Shown piece after piece: positions 12,710 to 20,712 of a stretch of 22,663 nucleotides of DNA; position 1 is the first letter of the stretch, and every line of letters begins with the position of its first letter. A model generated the notes under the pieces. The model was not told the DNA's origin and did not search any database. It saw only the letters and a list, made by a program, of their open reading frames with translations. The DNA lies in the NCBI GenBank assembly GCA_021106915.1, contig JAIOTH010000036.1, forward strand, positions 1-22,663. The letters are read 5' to 3'. The DNA comes from a bacterium (GTDB taxonomy: Bacteria > Patescibacteriota > Patescibacteriia > UBA1558 > S5-K13). The translations under genes were made by a program, and so were the position numbers.

Positions 12710-13921
12710 TTAGAATGCATTGGCCAAATTATACATAGGTGTAATAATAGCCGCCACCATTCCACCCACAGCAATACCAATTATTATCATTATCATTGGC
12801 TCAATTAATGAAGTTAAATTATTAACCATATTTTCTACTTCTCGAGAGTAAAAAGAAGCTAATTTATCCAAAACTACATTAATTTTACCTGTTTTTTCAC
12901 CAACTCTTAGCATTTGCGATAACATCGAAGGAAATAAATCACTTTTAGAAAATTCATCCGCTATTGAATAACCATCTTCTACTTTATCAATGGTTTTATC
13001 TATCGATTTTTTATATTGATCATTGGAAATTACCACTGCTGTAATTCGGAAAGATTCACTTAAAGGAACACCAGCTGACAAAAGACTAGATAAAGTTCCT
13101 GAAAAACGAACTAAATAAATATTTTGCCAAAGTTTACCAAAAACTGGAAATTTCAATTTAATAAAATTAACTGCCTGACGACCAACGTCTGTTTTCTTTA
13201 TAAAAATAAATATTAAACCCCATAAAATAAGAATTCCTAAAATTAAAAATATATAATAACTTCGAAAAATATCACTAGTATTAATCAACATTTTAGTTGA
13301 TAAAGGTAATTCTTGACCAGAAGCCTGAAGCATTCCCGTCAAATTTGGAATTACAAAAATCATCATTGCAACTCCTACGGCAATTAAACCAACGATAATA
13401 AAAATTGGATAAATCATTGCCCCTTTTATTTTAGCCTGCAATCCATAATTTTTTTCGACCTCGTCAGCTAAATAATTCAAAACTTCATCTAATCTACCAG
13501 AACTCTCCCCTGAAGCGACCATGTTTACAAAAAAATTATCAAAAATATCATGTCTCCGCAAAGCATTTGATAACCTAGTACCACCGTCAACATCATCAGC
13601 TATTTTCTCAATTATTTCTTTTAATGTTTCATTCTCAGTCTGTTTAGATATACCTCGTAAAGCTTGAATAATTGGCACTGTCGCCGAAACCATAACTGAT
13701 AATTGACGAGAAAAAATAACTAGATCTTTTTTACTAATCTTGTTGAATAAAGAAAATAATTTAGAACTAGATTTAAACAAAGTTCTTGATTCTTCAATTT
13801 CTATAATTTTTAAACCTTTTTCAGTTAAAGCACTAGCAGCTGAATCAATACTTGGTGCTTCTATAGCACCTTCTAATGCTTTCCCTATTTGGTTCAAAAC
13901 TCGATAATTAAATATAGGCAT
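12710..13921 (-). CDS. pilC: Type IV pilus inner-membrane platform protein PilC
   Basis: A 403-aa member of the GspF/PilC family, the inner-membrane platform on which the PilB motor drives pilin assembly. The N-terminal ~60 residues (MPIFNYRVLNQIGKALEGAI) are the typical entry domain. Two GspF repeats follow: FSRQLSVMVSATVPIIQALRGI (65-86) with SGESSGRLDEVLNYLADEVE, and FSGTLSSLLSAGVPLSESFRI with VGEKTGKINVVLDKLASFY. Hydrophobic segments flank residues ~165-190, ~220-240 and the C-terminal ~375-395. Full length and intact. It starts one base after the stop of the PilT-like gene, so it is translated from the same transcript. Confidence 0.97.
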   Translation of the reverse strand: MPIFNYRVLNQIGKALEGAIEAPSIDSAASALTEKGLKIIEIEESRTLFKSSSKLFSLFNKISKKDLVIFSRQLSVMVSATVPIIQALRGISKQTENETLKEIIEKIADDVDGGTRLSNALRRHDIFDNFFVNMVASGESSGRLDEVLNYLADEVEKNYGLQAKIKGAMIYPIFIIVGLIAVGVAMMIFVIPNLTGMLQASGQELPLSTKMLINTSDIFRSYYIFLILGILILWGLIFIFIKKTDVGRQAVNFIKLKFPVFGKLWQNIYLVRFSGTLSSLLSAGVPLSESFRITAVVISNDQYKKSIDKTIDKVEDGYSIADEFSKSDLFPSMLSQMLRVGEKTGKINVVLDKLASFYSREVENMVNNLTSLIEPMIMIIIGIAVGGMVAAIITPMYNLANAF

Positions 13922-13922
13922 A

Positions 13923-14963
13923 TTATTCGTAATAATTCTCAGCGTCTTCAGCTTTAATTATACCTCGACGAGTAAACTCCTCTAAAGTATTATTCAAACT
14001 TTGCATATTATCTCCCCGAGAAGTTTGTATTATTGATTGTAATTGATCAAATTTAGCTGACTTAACTATGGACTTACCAGCGGAATTTGTAGTAAATACT
14101 TCTGGAATTAATATCTGTCCTCCACCAGATTTAGGAACTAATCTCTGATTAATAACTACTTTTAAATTTTCAGTAATTAAAGACCGAGCCCAATCTTTTT
14201 CTGATGTTTCAAAGCTACCATATAATTTATTCAATAGCGTACTAATTGAACTGATATCAAAAATAGCAAAAACTAATTTTCCAGAATCTGCCACTTGAAG
14301 CATACTCCTTATTTCTAAAGCATTATCGACCCGAGACAAATAAACGATATCAAAAGATTCATCTATTAAATCATTTAGAGCGTTTTCCATTGAATCCACA
14401 TCATGACCAATCTCTCTTTGTTCAATTATAGATTTATCATTTATAAATCTATGCTCTATTGGATTTTCGATAGTGATAATTCTCTTATCTTTATTTTTAT
14501 TAATATAGTCTAAAATTGCAGAAATAGTAATACTTCTACCAGAAGAAACTGGGCCACAAACTATTACTAATCCAGAATTTAATTTTACTATATCATTAAT
14601 TACTTTTGGCAAATTCAATTCACTAATATCATTAATTTTAATTGGAATAAGCTTAATAGAAATTGACAAAGAAGACTTTTGATAAAAAAAGTTAACTCTT
14701 AATCTTAAATCATCTGACCAATCGTAAGCAATAGTTAATTCCTTTTTTTCAGTTAATATAGATTTTTTCTTTGGATCTAAAAAAAAATCTGCAATAGTAT
14801 CTAAAAAATTTTTTGTTAAAATCTCTCGATCTGATAATTTTTTTAAATGGCCATAAATTTCTAAAACTGGATAATTACTAATATTAAAATAAACTACGCT
14901 AGCATCTTCTTTTACAGCATAATTAATAATCTCCTTTAATTGAAGTTGGTCTATGGCTGGCAT
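13923..14963 (-). CDS. PilT-family protein with degenerate ATPase motifs
   Basis: A 346-aa protein that aligns along the whole PilT core (GLVIVCGP, LDYINKNK, REIG, LQVADSGKLVFA, ENLKVVINQRLVPKSGGG, IIQTSRGDNMQSLNNTLEE), the motor that retracts type IV pili. Every catalytic motif is altered: Walker A is GPVSSGRS (137-144; Lys to Arg), the Asp box IENPIE has Asn for Asp, Walker B is DIVYLSRVD (205-213; the catalytic Glu of VGEMRD lost), and the His box LHTS is FDISS (235-239). It therefore probably neither binds nor hydrolyses ATP normally and may act structurally or as a regulator of PilB. The reading frame is intact and tightly coupled (3 nt after the regulator, 1 nt before pilC). Confidence 0.9.
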   Translation of the reverse strand: MPAIDQLQLKEIINYAVKEDASVVYFNISNYPVLEIYGHLKKLSDREILTKNFLDTIADFFLDPKKKSILTEKKELTIAYDWSDDLRLRVNFFYQKSSLSISIKLIPIKINDISELNLPKVINDIVKLNSGLVIVCGPVSSGRSITISAILDYINKNKDKRIITIENPIEHRFINDKSIIEQREIGHDVDSMENALNDLIDESFDIVYLSRVDNALEIRSMLQVADSGKLVFAIFDISSISTLLNKLYGSFETSEKDWARSLITENLKVVINQRLVPKSGGGQILIPEVFTTNSAGKSIVKSAKFDQLQSIIQTSRGDNMQSLNNTLEEFTRRGIIKAEDAENYYE

Positions 14964-14966
14964 AAA

Positions 14967-15347
14967 TTATTTACTTAAAACAGTTTCAATCTTCTTTATT
15001 ACCTCACTAGGGACAAAATAAGCTTTAATTAAAAAATCTTTAGCCCCCAAATCATAACACTTTTTAATATCCTCTTTCTGAGATAAGTTAGTCAATACTA
15101 TCACTGGAATATCCTTTATTCCTTTATCACTTTCTTTTTCAGACAAAACTTCAAAACCAGTTTTTTTAGGCATTAATAAATCCAAAATAACTACATCTGG
15201 TTTGTTAATTTTTATCTTATCAATAGCCTCTTGTCCATCTACAGCTAAAATTACATCAAAATTTTCCAATTCCAATTTTTCTGAATACATTCTTGATAAA
15301 AAAGGATCATCTTCAGCAATTAAAACCTTAATTTTTTTTTCATTCAT
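14967..15347 (-). CDS. Stand-alone CheY-like response regulator in the pilus operon
   Basis: A 126-aa single receiver domain. It has the acidic pair in IAEDDPFLS (residues 12-14), phosphoacceptor Asp56 in VVILDLLMPKKTG, Thr86 in VLTN and Lys108 in FLIKA, so it is competent for phosphorylation. There is no output domain. It sits between pilB (15 nt) and the PilT-like gene (3 nt), so it probably modulates pilus motors, as CheY/PilG-type regulators do in other bacteria. No histidine kinase gene is in the window. Confidence 0.93.
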   Translation of the reverse strand: MNEKKIKVLIAEDDPFLSRMYSEKLELENFDVILAVDGQEAIDKIKINKPDVVILDLLMPKKTGFEVLSEKESDKGIKDIPVIVLTNLSQKEDIKKCYDLGAKDFLIKAYFVPSEVIKKIETVLSK

Positions 15348-15362
15348 ATATTAAATTTATAT

Positions 15363-17123
15363 TTAAATTTCCTTAGTAGCTCTAATAATTTCTTCTACAG
15401 TCGTGATACCATTCAAAGCCTTAATTAAACCATCCTGCATCATATTAATATAATTATTTTTCTTCAATTCATCTTCAAAATTATTCATATTAGAATCCGT
15501 ATAAATGATATCTTTTAATTTTTTATTCAAATCAATCAGTTCTGTAATTGCAATCCGTCCCTTATAACCTGTATTTCCGCACCTATTACAACCCTTACCA
15601 TGATAAAATTTTATTTCATCTCCTTTCTTAACCTTACCATAAAAAGCATCTTCTGGTATAGACTCAATAATTGACATAATTTTTTTCGAAAAATTTTCCG
15701 GAACTTTGACTTCTTCTCTACAATTATCACAAATTTTTCTTACTAATCTTTGAGCTAAAATTAAATTTAAAGTAGAGGCTAATAAAAATGATTCAATACC
15801 CATATCAACTAAACGCGGAATAGCTCCTATGGCATTGTTAGTATGTAAAGTGGACAAAACTAAATGTCCCGTCAAGGCAGAATGCACTGCTAATCCAGCA
15901 GTTTCCCCATCTCGAATTTCTCCAACCATAATTACATCTGGATCCTGTCGAAGTAAAGACCTTAAACCAGAAGCAAAAGTAAAACCAGCCTCTGGTTTAA
16001 TTTGAGACTGATTAACCCCCTCTATACTATATTCAACAGGGTCTTCTAAGGTTGATATATTTATTTCTTCTGAGTTTATTCTATTTAAACCAGTAAAAAT
16101 AGTAAAAGACTTACCACTACCAGTCGGTCCAGTTACTAAAATCATGCCATTAGGTTTTGTAATATTTCTTTCAATGACTTCTTTAGATTTACCCATGAAT
16201 CCTAAAGTTTCAAAATCTGGAACAGAATCTGGAGTTCTTAAGATCCTCATTACTGATTTTTCGTAATCCACCAAAGGAAAAGTGGAAACTCGAAAATCTA
16301 TTTTTTCTTCTTCTTGACCCTTTTTCAATTTAATTCTAATCCGACCATCTTGCGGAATCCTGGTTTCATCTATTTTTAAATTGGCCATCACCTTGACTCT
16401 GGCAATTAAGGCATTATGAATATAAATCGGTAAAATAATAGAATTATGTAACTTACCATCTACTCTAAATCTAATAATTGATTTTTTACCAACTGGTTCA
16501 ATATGGATATCAGAAGCCCGACCTTCAACAGCATGCCTTAAAATTACTGAAACTATTTTAGTAATTGGAGCAGTTCGAATTACATCTCCTAAATCTTCAG
16601 CTTCTATCTGAGTATCGTCTAAATTTATATTTTCAAATTTTTGTTTAGCATCATCCAAAGCATCCTCTACCTCTTCTTCTATGTCTCCTGTTTTTTTTAA
16701 AAAATTATTAAAACTTTCATTAGAAATCAAATAATACTTAACATTATATTTATTTTCGTGTGCTAAAAATTCTACGGCTTCAATTGCACTAAAATTTTCT
16801 GGATTAACTAAACCTACCTCTAAAGTATTATCTACTTTATTAAAAATTACCATCTTATAATTTTTAGCTAGATTTTGAGGCAATAATTTAGATATTTCTT
16901 TATTTATTTTTTCATCAGCTAAATTTTTATAAGGAACACCAATAACTTCCGCTTTAATCTGAGCATATTTTTCTGAATCCAATATATAATATTTTTTTAC
17001 TAAACTATCGATATCTAAATTTTCTTCTACCAATCTTTTTTTTAAAACCTCAAACTCCTTCGCATCTAAAAATCCACTCTCTTTAATCTTAGCCAATATT
17101 TTATCACTATAATTAATCGCCAT
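15363..17123 (-). CDS. pilB: Type IV pilus assembly ATPase PilB
   Basis: A 586-aa hexameric motor for pilus extension. The N-terminal ~130 residues form a MshEN/GspE-N-like domain (FLDAKEFEVLKKRLVEE, LLPQNLAKNY), often a c-di-GMP-binding module in relatives. The catalytic core is complete: ASDIHIEP (203-210), Walker A GPTGSGKS (332-339), Asp box LEDPVEY (359-365), Walker B VIMVGEIRD (397-405) and His box LSTLHTN (423-429). A zinc tetracysteine is formed by Cys465/468 and Cys512/515, followed by GYKGRIAITELI. All active residues are intact, in contrast to the PilT-like neighbour. It follows the PilP-like gene by 18 nt. Confidence 0.97.
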   Translation of the reverse strand: MAINYSDKILAKIKESGFLDAKEFEVLKKRLVEENLDIDSLVKKYYILDSEKYAQIKAEVIGVPYKNLADEKINKEISKLLPQNLAKNYKMVIFNKVDNTLEVGLVNPENFSAIEAVEFLAHENKYNVKYYLISNESFNNFLKKTGDIEEEVEDALDDAKQKFENINLDDTQIEAEDLGDVIRTAPITKIVSVILRHAVEGRASDIHIEPVGKKSIIRFRVDGKLHNSIILPIYIHNALIARVKVMANLKIDETRIPQDGRIRIKLKKGQEEEKIDFRVSTFPLVDYEKSVMRILRTPDSVPDFETLGFMGKSKEVIERNITKPNGMILVTGPTGSGKSFTIFTGLNRINSEEINISTLEDPVEYSIEGVNQSQIKPEAGFTFASGLRSLLRQDPDVIMVGEIRDGETAGLAVHSALTGHLVLSTLHTNNAIGAIPRLVDMGIESFLLASTLNLILAQRLVRKICDNCREEVKVPENFSKKIMSIIESIPEDAFYGKVKKGDEIKFYHGKGCNRCGNTGYKGRIAITELIDLNKKLKDIIYTDSNMNNFEDELKKNNYINMMQDGLIKALNGITTVEEIIRATKEI

Positions 17124-17141
17124 TTTTTTATTAGACTTATT

Positions 17142-17489
17142 TTAATTATCTTCTAAATCTTCCGATATTTGTTTATCTATTGGATTGCTAAAAGGATATT
17201 TATTTCCAAGATCATCTGCATCAATTTCAATTGGCAATGCCAAATAAGAATCTAAACTGTTTATAAAATTTTGAAAATCTTTATCAAAAATATTTTCCAC
17301 TTCTGTTAAAAGATTATTTATTTTAAATTTCTTTATCTCAATAATTTTTTCATAATCTTGGGAGTCTGATACAATTTCTTCACTAATCATGCTTGTTTTA
17401 TTTTTAGCTAAAAAATAAAACATAAGACCCATCATTATAATCATGACTATGAAAAGAAATATTAATTTTTTATCAAATTTAGGTTTCAT
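17142..17489 (-). CDS. Small membrane-anchored protein in the pilP position
   Basis: A 115-aa protein with a short cytoplasmic Lys-rich N-terminus and one membrane segment (residues ~9-28). An external helical part (EIKKFKINNLLTEVENIF) follows, ending in an acidic tail with GNKYPFSNP (95-103). That last motif resembles the G-x-x-NPF sequence at the end of PilP-like proteins, and the gene lies where pilP is expected, overlapping pilO by 11 nt. A role in the PilMNOP alignment complex is an inference from position, topology and this motif. Confidence 0.75.
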   Translation of the reverse strand: MKPKFDKKLIFLFIVMIIMMGLMFYFLAKNKTSMISEEIVSDSQDYEKIIEIKKFKINNLLTEVENIFDKDFQNFINSLDSYLALPIEIDADDLGNKYPFSNPIDKQISEDLEDN

Positions 17490-18168
17490 CTTTTAAATAA
17501 TATGTTTTAAAAATTATTGAATATGATTCTATATTTTGATCAAAACTTAAGGAACTTATATCGATTAATCTAACATGACTTTCTAAAGCTGCTAAAAAAT
17601 CCTTAAACTGATCATAACCACCATTACCTCCAAACACAAAAATTGAAACTTCTACTTCACCAATTATGCTATTATTTTCTATTGATTCTGTCTCTATCGG
17701 TAAATCCTTATTCCTTCTAATTTCATTCTCAGCACTAATATCAGTCATTATTATATCACCTAAAAATAAACCATTGGCTAGAACCAAAGACTCCATCTGA
17801 GCCATTAAATTATATAAATTTTCCTCTCTTGGTAAAACCTCATATAATCTATTTATCTCTTTTTCTTTTTTAGTCTTTAAATCTCGATATTTTTCCATTA
17901 ATTCCTTTGTTTTCAATTGATAATTTTCTATAATCAAAAGCTCTCCTTTTTTCCTAGCTACAGCAGATTTTTCTTCTTTTAACTTTTCAAATTTGGGGAA
18001 CAAAAGGAATAAATAACCTAAACTTAATATCAAAACAATTTCAAATATAATTATGATTTTATGATACTTAAATGAAAAAATGAAAACCCTGGAAACTTTT
18101 CCAGTTGATAATTTTTTAAGATTTTTATTCTTAATTCCTTCTTTAAATATGTTTTTATTGTTTCTCAT
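17479..18168 (-). CDS. pilO: Type IV pilus alignment protein PilO
   Basis: A 229-aa protein with a basic cytoplasmic N-terminus (~33 residues), one membrane segment (IIIIFEIVLILSLGYLFLLF, ~38-57), a coiled coil (KLKEEKSAVARKKGEL to KEKEINRLYEVLP, ~60-110) and a C-terminal ferredoxin-like domain (VEVSIFVFGGNGGYDQFKDFLAALE, LIDISSLSF). This is the classical PilO layout, pairing with PilN in the inner-membrane alignment complex. Its ATG overlaps the end of pilN by 14 nt, and its 3' end overlaps the following gene. Confidence 0.9.
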   Translation of the reverse strand: MRNNKNIFKEGIKNKNLKKLSTGKVSRVFIFSFKYHKIIIIFEIVLILSLGYLFLLFPKFEKLKEEKSAVARKKGELLIIENYQLKTKELMEKYRDLKTKKEKEINRLYEVLPREENLYNLMAQMESLVLANGLFLGDIIMTDISAENEIRRNKDLPIETESIENNSIIGEVEVSIFVFGGNGGYDQFKDFLAALESHVRLIDISSLSFDQNIESYSIIFKTYYLKDET

Positions 18169-19288
18169 TTTCTTCTTCTTGAAAATTTATAAAAATATCA
18201 TCAACTAAGTCTAGGGTAATACTAAAATTAATAAAAGCTTCTAATTCTTTCATTGATAATGATGCTCCATCTATCAAAACATTGTCTACAAAATCTGGAC
18301 TATTTTTTAAATGTTTCCACTGCTTAGAAACTGTATAGTAATCCGGAGCCACGCCACTTAATGTGAGATTCCCATCTAAGCTACTAGCAAAATTAGAAAA
18401 CCGGACATCTTTTAAAGTATGTTTTTCTAAAATAGCAAAAAATTTAGTCCAATAAATATGATCCTTAAATAAATCTCTAATGTGACTTACTTTATCTCTC
18501 CAATCAGTCATCTCTTCTATCAAACGATCGTATTCTTTTAAATTATCAATTTTAGAATCTATTTCTGTTTTAATACTTATATATTCTCTATTTATTTTTA
18601 TCTTATAAATATCAATAGCGAAATAAGATATTATTATTACCATTAACGACAAAATAAAAGCCGAAATAAAAATAGAATATAGATTTTCTTTACGAGGCAA
18701 ATTAATACCACTAGGTAAAAGATTAACATCTAGCTTTGATTTCAAACTTTTATTTTTAGGAATATTCTTTTTTGTACTTCGAAAAAATCTTGAAAAAAAT
18801 GATCCTTTTTTCTTTATTTTTATTGATTTTTTTTCTATTTTTCCTTTTTTAACTAACTTTTTATTAAAAACTGGACTAATATCTTTTTTCTCCGGAACTA
18901 CTAATTTTTTCTTAAAAATTTTAGGTTCTTTTTTGGGAATATGAATACTTTTCACCTGCGAAACTTCTTTCTTTGAATTTGAATCAAAATTAAAATCATT
19001 TGAATTTATATTTGAATAATTCTTTTTATTATCCAATTTTTTTGGCAATAAATCTTGTTTTGAGGATAACTTTTTTTCCACCAAATTAACTTTGGGTTTA
19101 TTATTGCTACGACTTTTCTTGGGTCTAAACCAATTAGAGACTTTATCTAAAAATCCAATTTTATTATCTTGATATTTTTTTAATTTTTGACCTTTTGTAA
19201 ATTCAACTCCAAAATCTTGAGACTTGCTCTTTGCAGATCCTTCTCTTTTTTTCTTAATATCCTCTGGTAATAAATTTATATCCAACAT
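18155..19288 (-). CDS. pilN: PilN-like alignment protein with two PilM-binding motifs
   Basis: A 377-aa protein, about twice the usual PilN length (~180-210). The usual part is residues ~186-377: LDVNLLPSGINLPRK (the PilM-binding tail), a membrane segment (~203-226), a coiled coil and an external ferredoxin-like domain with WTKFFAILEKHTLKDVRFSNF and LTLSGVAPDYYTVSKQW. The extra N-terminal 185 residues begin with a second copy, MLDINLLPEDIKKK, and continue as a Lys-rich, probably unstructured linker containing IGFLDKVSNWFRPKK and GSFFSRFFRSTKK. The start at 19288 is supported by MLDINLLP itself and the family A repeat 4 nt upstream. It ends in TGA, overlapping the pilO start. Confidence 0.9.
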   Translation of the reverse strand: MLDINLLPEDIKKKREGSAKSKSQDFGVEFTKGQKLKKYQDNKIGFLDKVSNWFRPKKSRSNNKPKVNLVEKKLSSKQDLLPKKLDNKKNYSNINSNDFNFDSNSKKEVSQVKSIHIPKKEPKIFKKKLVVPEKKDISPVFNKKLVKKGKIEKKSIKIKKKGSFFSRFFRSTKKNIPKNKSLKSKLDVNLLPSGINLPRKENLYSIFISAFILSLMVIIISYFAIDIYKIKINREYISIKTEIDSKIDNLKEYDRLIEEMTDWRDKVSHIRDLFKDHIYWTKFFAILEKHTLKDVRFSNFASSLDGNLTLSGVAPDYYTVSKQWKHLKNSPDFVDNVLIDGASLSMKELEAFINFSITLDLVDDIFINFQEEENEKQ

Positions 19289-19467
19289 AGTTATACTAAT
19301 GATACGAATAAATTGATGCTAATATACTAATACTAATAATACGAATAATATGATACCAATATACTAATCTTAATTATACTAATGATATAAATATTTGTAT
19401 ATTCGTATCATTCTGAATTGAATTAGTGCCTGCCTACCGGCAGGCAGGTATTAGTGCTGTATGTTTA
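19289..19467. repeat. AT-rich repeat cluster (family A) between pilM and pilN
   Basis: A 179-nt block of ATACTAAT, ATACGAAT and ATGCTAAT units (minus-strand forward orientation) turns into ATTCGTATC/ATTAGTG units at its right end, again an inverted arrangement with its centre near 19390. The last unit ATACTAATGATACGAAT (19293-19309) lies 4 nt from the pilN ATG at 19288. The distal arm contains a GC-rich 20-bp hairpin. It splits pilM from pilN, which are normally directly adjacent. Confidence 0.82.
19429..19448. repeat. GC-rich hairpin repeat, copy 2
   Basis: CCTGCCTACCGGCAGGCAGG, identical to 3307-3326. It interrupts a family A tract: GAATTAGTG on the left and TATTAGTGC on the right rejoin to an ATTAGTATTAGT-like run if it is removed. 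It could also act as a weak attenuator hairpin after pilM, but no T-run follows directly. Confidence 0.85.
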
Positions 19468-20586
19468 TTATATTATATTTCGTAAAGATAATCCAATAGC
19501 CACTGAAAATCGTGGACCAATTTCATCTAAAACTGGCTTTAATTCTTTAGGATACATTACTTTATGCCAAGCATCACCAATATAAACCGAAGTGTCTAGG
19601 ACCTTTCTTAAATAATCTGTTAAATTCGGTAAATAAGCTGAACCACCAGATAAAATTACTTTTTCCACAACACCACTACCCTGTCTTCTGTATAAATCAA
19701 GAACATATTTTATTTCATTAACCATTGGGGAAAGAGTTTCTTCTATCTTCTTAGGAATATTACTACTATCCTCGCTAGCTGAAACCAAGCCAAAGTCCTG
19801 TTTAAATTGCTCGGCTCTCTCAAAGCTAATATTTAGACTATTAGCAATACTTTGGGTCATCATATTACCACCAATTTCAATACTTCTATTTAAAACTGGC
19901 AAACCATTCTCCACTACCGCCACATCAGTAGTAACCGAACCAATATCAACTATCATTGTTGAAGAAGAACCATCATCTATTAAAGATCTAGCCATAGCAA
20001 ATGATTCCACCTCTAGCCTAAATAATTCTAGACCAGCTTTTTGAAATATATCTAAATAAATGCTTACTAAATTTTTTGGAGCAGCAGTTAATAAAACTTT
20101 ATTGAATTTAGACTTAGTTGTAATAAAATCACTCGCTTTATTTCTCTTCTTTTTTTTGGAATTTTTTAATAAACTATCTTTTTTATTTTCTGGAGTTGAA
20201 TCTTGAATAATCTTCCAATCTAAAATCATGTCTTCGATTGGAAAAGGAATAAATTTTTTTGCTTCCCATTTTACGGCCGACCCTAAATCAACTTTATTCA
20301 TATTTGGCAGACTAATAACTGAATTAAAAACTGAAAATGTTGGTAAGGCTGCTGCACATACTTTAGTAGAAATTCTAGACTTACTAATAATTTTTTTAAT
20401 TGTATTTGCTACAATTTCCACTGTTTCTGGAGTTTTACTTCGCGCCAAATCTGAAGAAATATTAGCCATCCCATAGGTAACCAATTTTGCCCTATTATTA
20501 ACATTAGATAATTGAACAATCTTAATACTAGAAGTTCCAATATCAACTCCTAAAAAATCATCTTTTTTTTTATCGAATAAACCCAT
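19468..20586 (-). CDS. pilM: Type IV pilus actin-like ATPase PilM
   Basis: A 372-aa actin-fold protein that binds the cytoplasmic tail of PilN and couples the alignment complex to PilB/PilC. The phosphate-1 loop is FLGVDIGTSSIKIVQLS (12-28), the phosphate-2 loop TMIVDIGSVTTDVAVVENG, and the adenosine motif VILSGGSAYLPNLTDYL. A Lys-rich insertion (DSLLKNSKKKKRNKAS) lies near residues 136-151. The length is close to the family norm. It is the second pilus-related gene of the minus-strand run, with a possible own promoter at 20665-20694. A family A repeat block separates it from pilN. Confidence 0.95.
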   Translation of the reverse strand: MGLFDKKKDDFLGVDIGTSSIKIVQLSNVNNRAKLVTYGMANISSDLARSKTPETVEIVANTIKKIISKSRISTKVCAAALPTFSVFNSVISLPNMNKVDLGSAVKWEAKKFIPFPIEDMILDWKIIQDSTPENKKDSLLKNSKKKKRNKASDFITTKSKFNKVLLTAAPKNLVSIYLDIFQKAGLELFRLEVESFAMARSLIDDGSSSTMIVDIGSVTTDVAVVENGLPVLNRSIEIGGNMMTQSIANSLNISFERAEQFKQDFGLVSASEDSSNIPKKIEETLSPMVNEIKYVLDLYRRQGSGVVEKVILSGGSAYLPNLTDYLRKVLDTSVYIGDAWHKVMYPKELKPVLDEIGPRFSVAIGLSLRNII

Positions 20587-20712
20587 ATTTCAATCAATTA
20601 CCAATTTAAAATTTCCAATTTACATTCAATATCCAATTATTCAATGTCTAATTTACAAATCACTATTATATATATTTCTATTCTTTACTGTTAATTTATT
20701 ATTGTAAATTAA
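20587..20712 (-). repeat. AT-rich family B leader before pilM
   Basis: A 126-nt gap with repeated CCAATTTA, CAATTAC, CCAATTAT and TTCAAT units. Near pilM it contains, on the minus strand, AATTTTAAATTGGTAATT (20596-20613), 17 of 18 bases identical to the element before folC in the same orientation relative to the gene. The far part contains a promoter-like sequence. Confidence 0.55.
20665..20694 (-). promoter_or_regulatory. Possible promoter for pilM and the downstream pilus genes
   Basis: On the minus strand TTAACA (20694-20689), an 18-nt spacer and TATAAT (20670-20665). The predicted start is near 20658, giving a ~70-nt leader to pilM. In such AT-rich DNA the match is only suggestive. Confidence 0.4.

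Noticed and set aside
18155..18168. UGA recoding (Gracilibacteria/SR1 code)
   Set aside because: pilN ends at a TGA that overlaps the pilO start in the normal ATGA fashion, and no in-frame TGA was seen inside the conserved genes.
20228..20476. Antisense open frame within pilM
   Set aside because: It lies wholly inside the well-conserved pilM and has no independent support.
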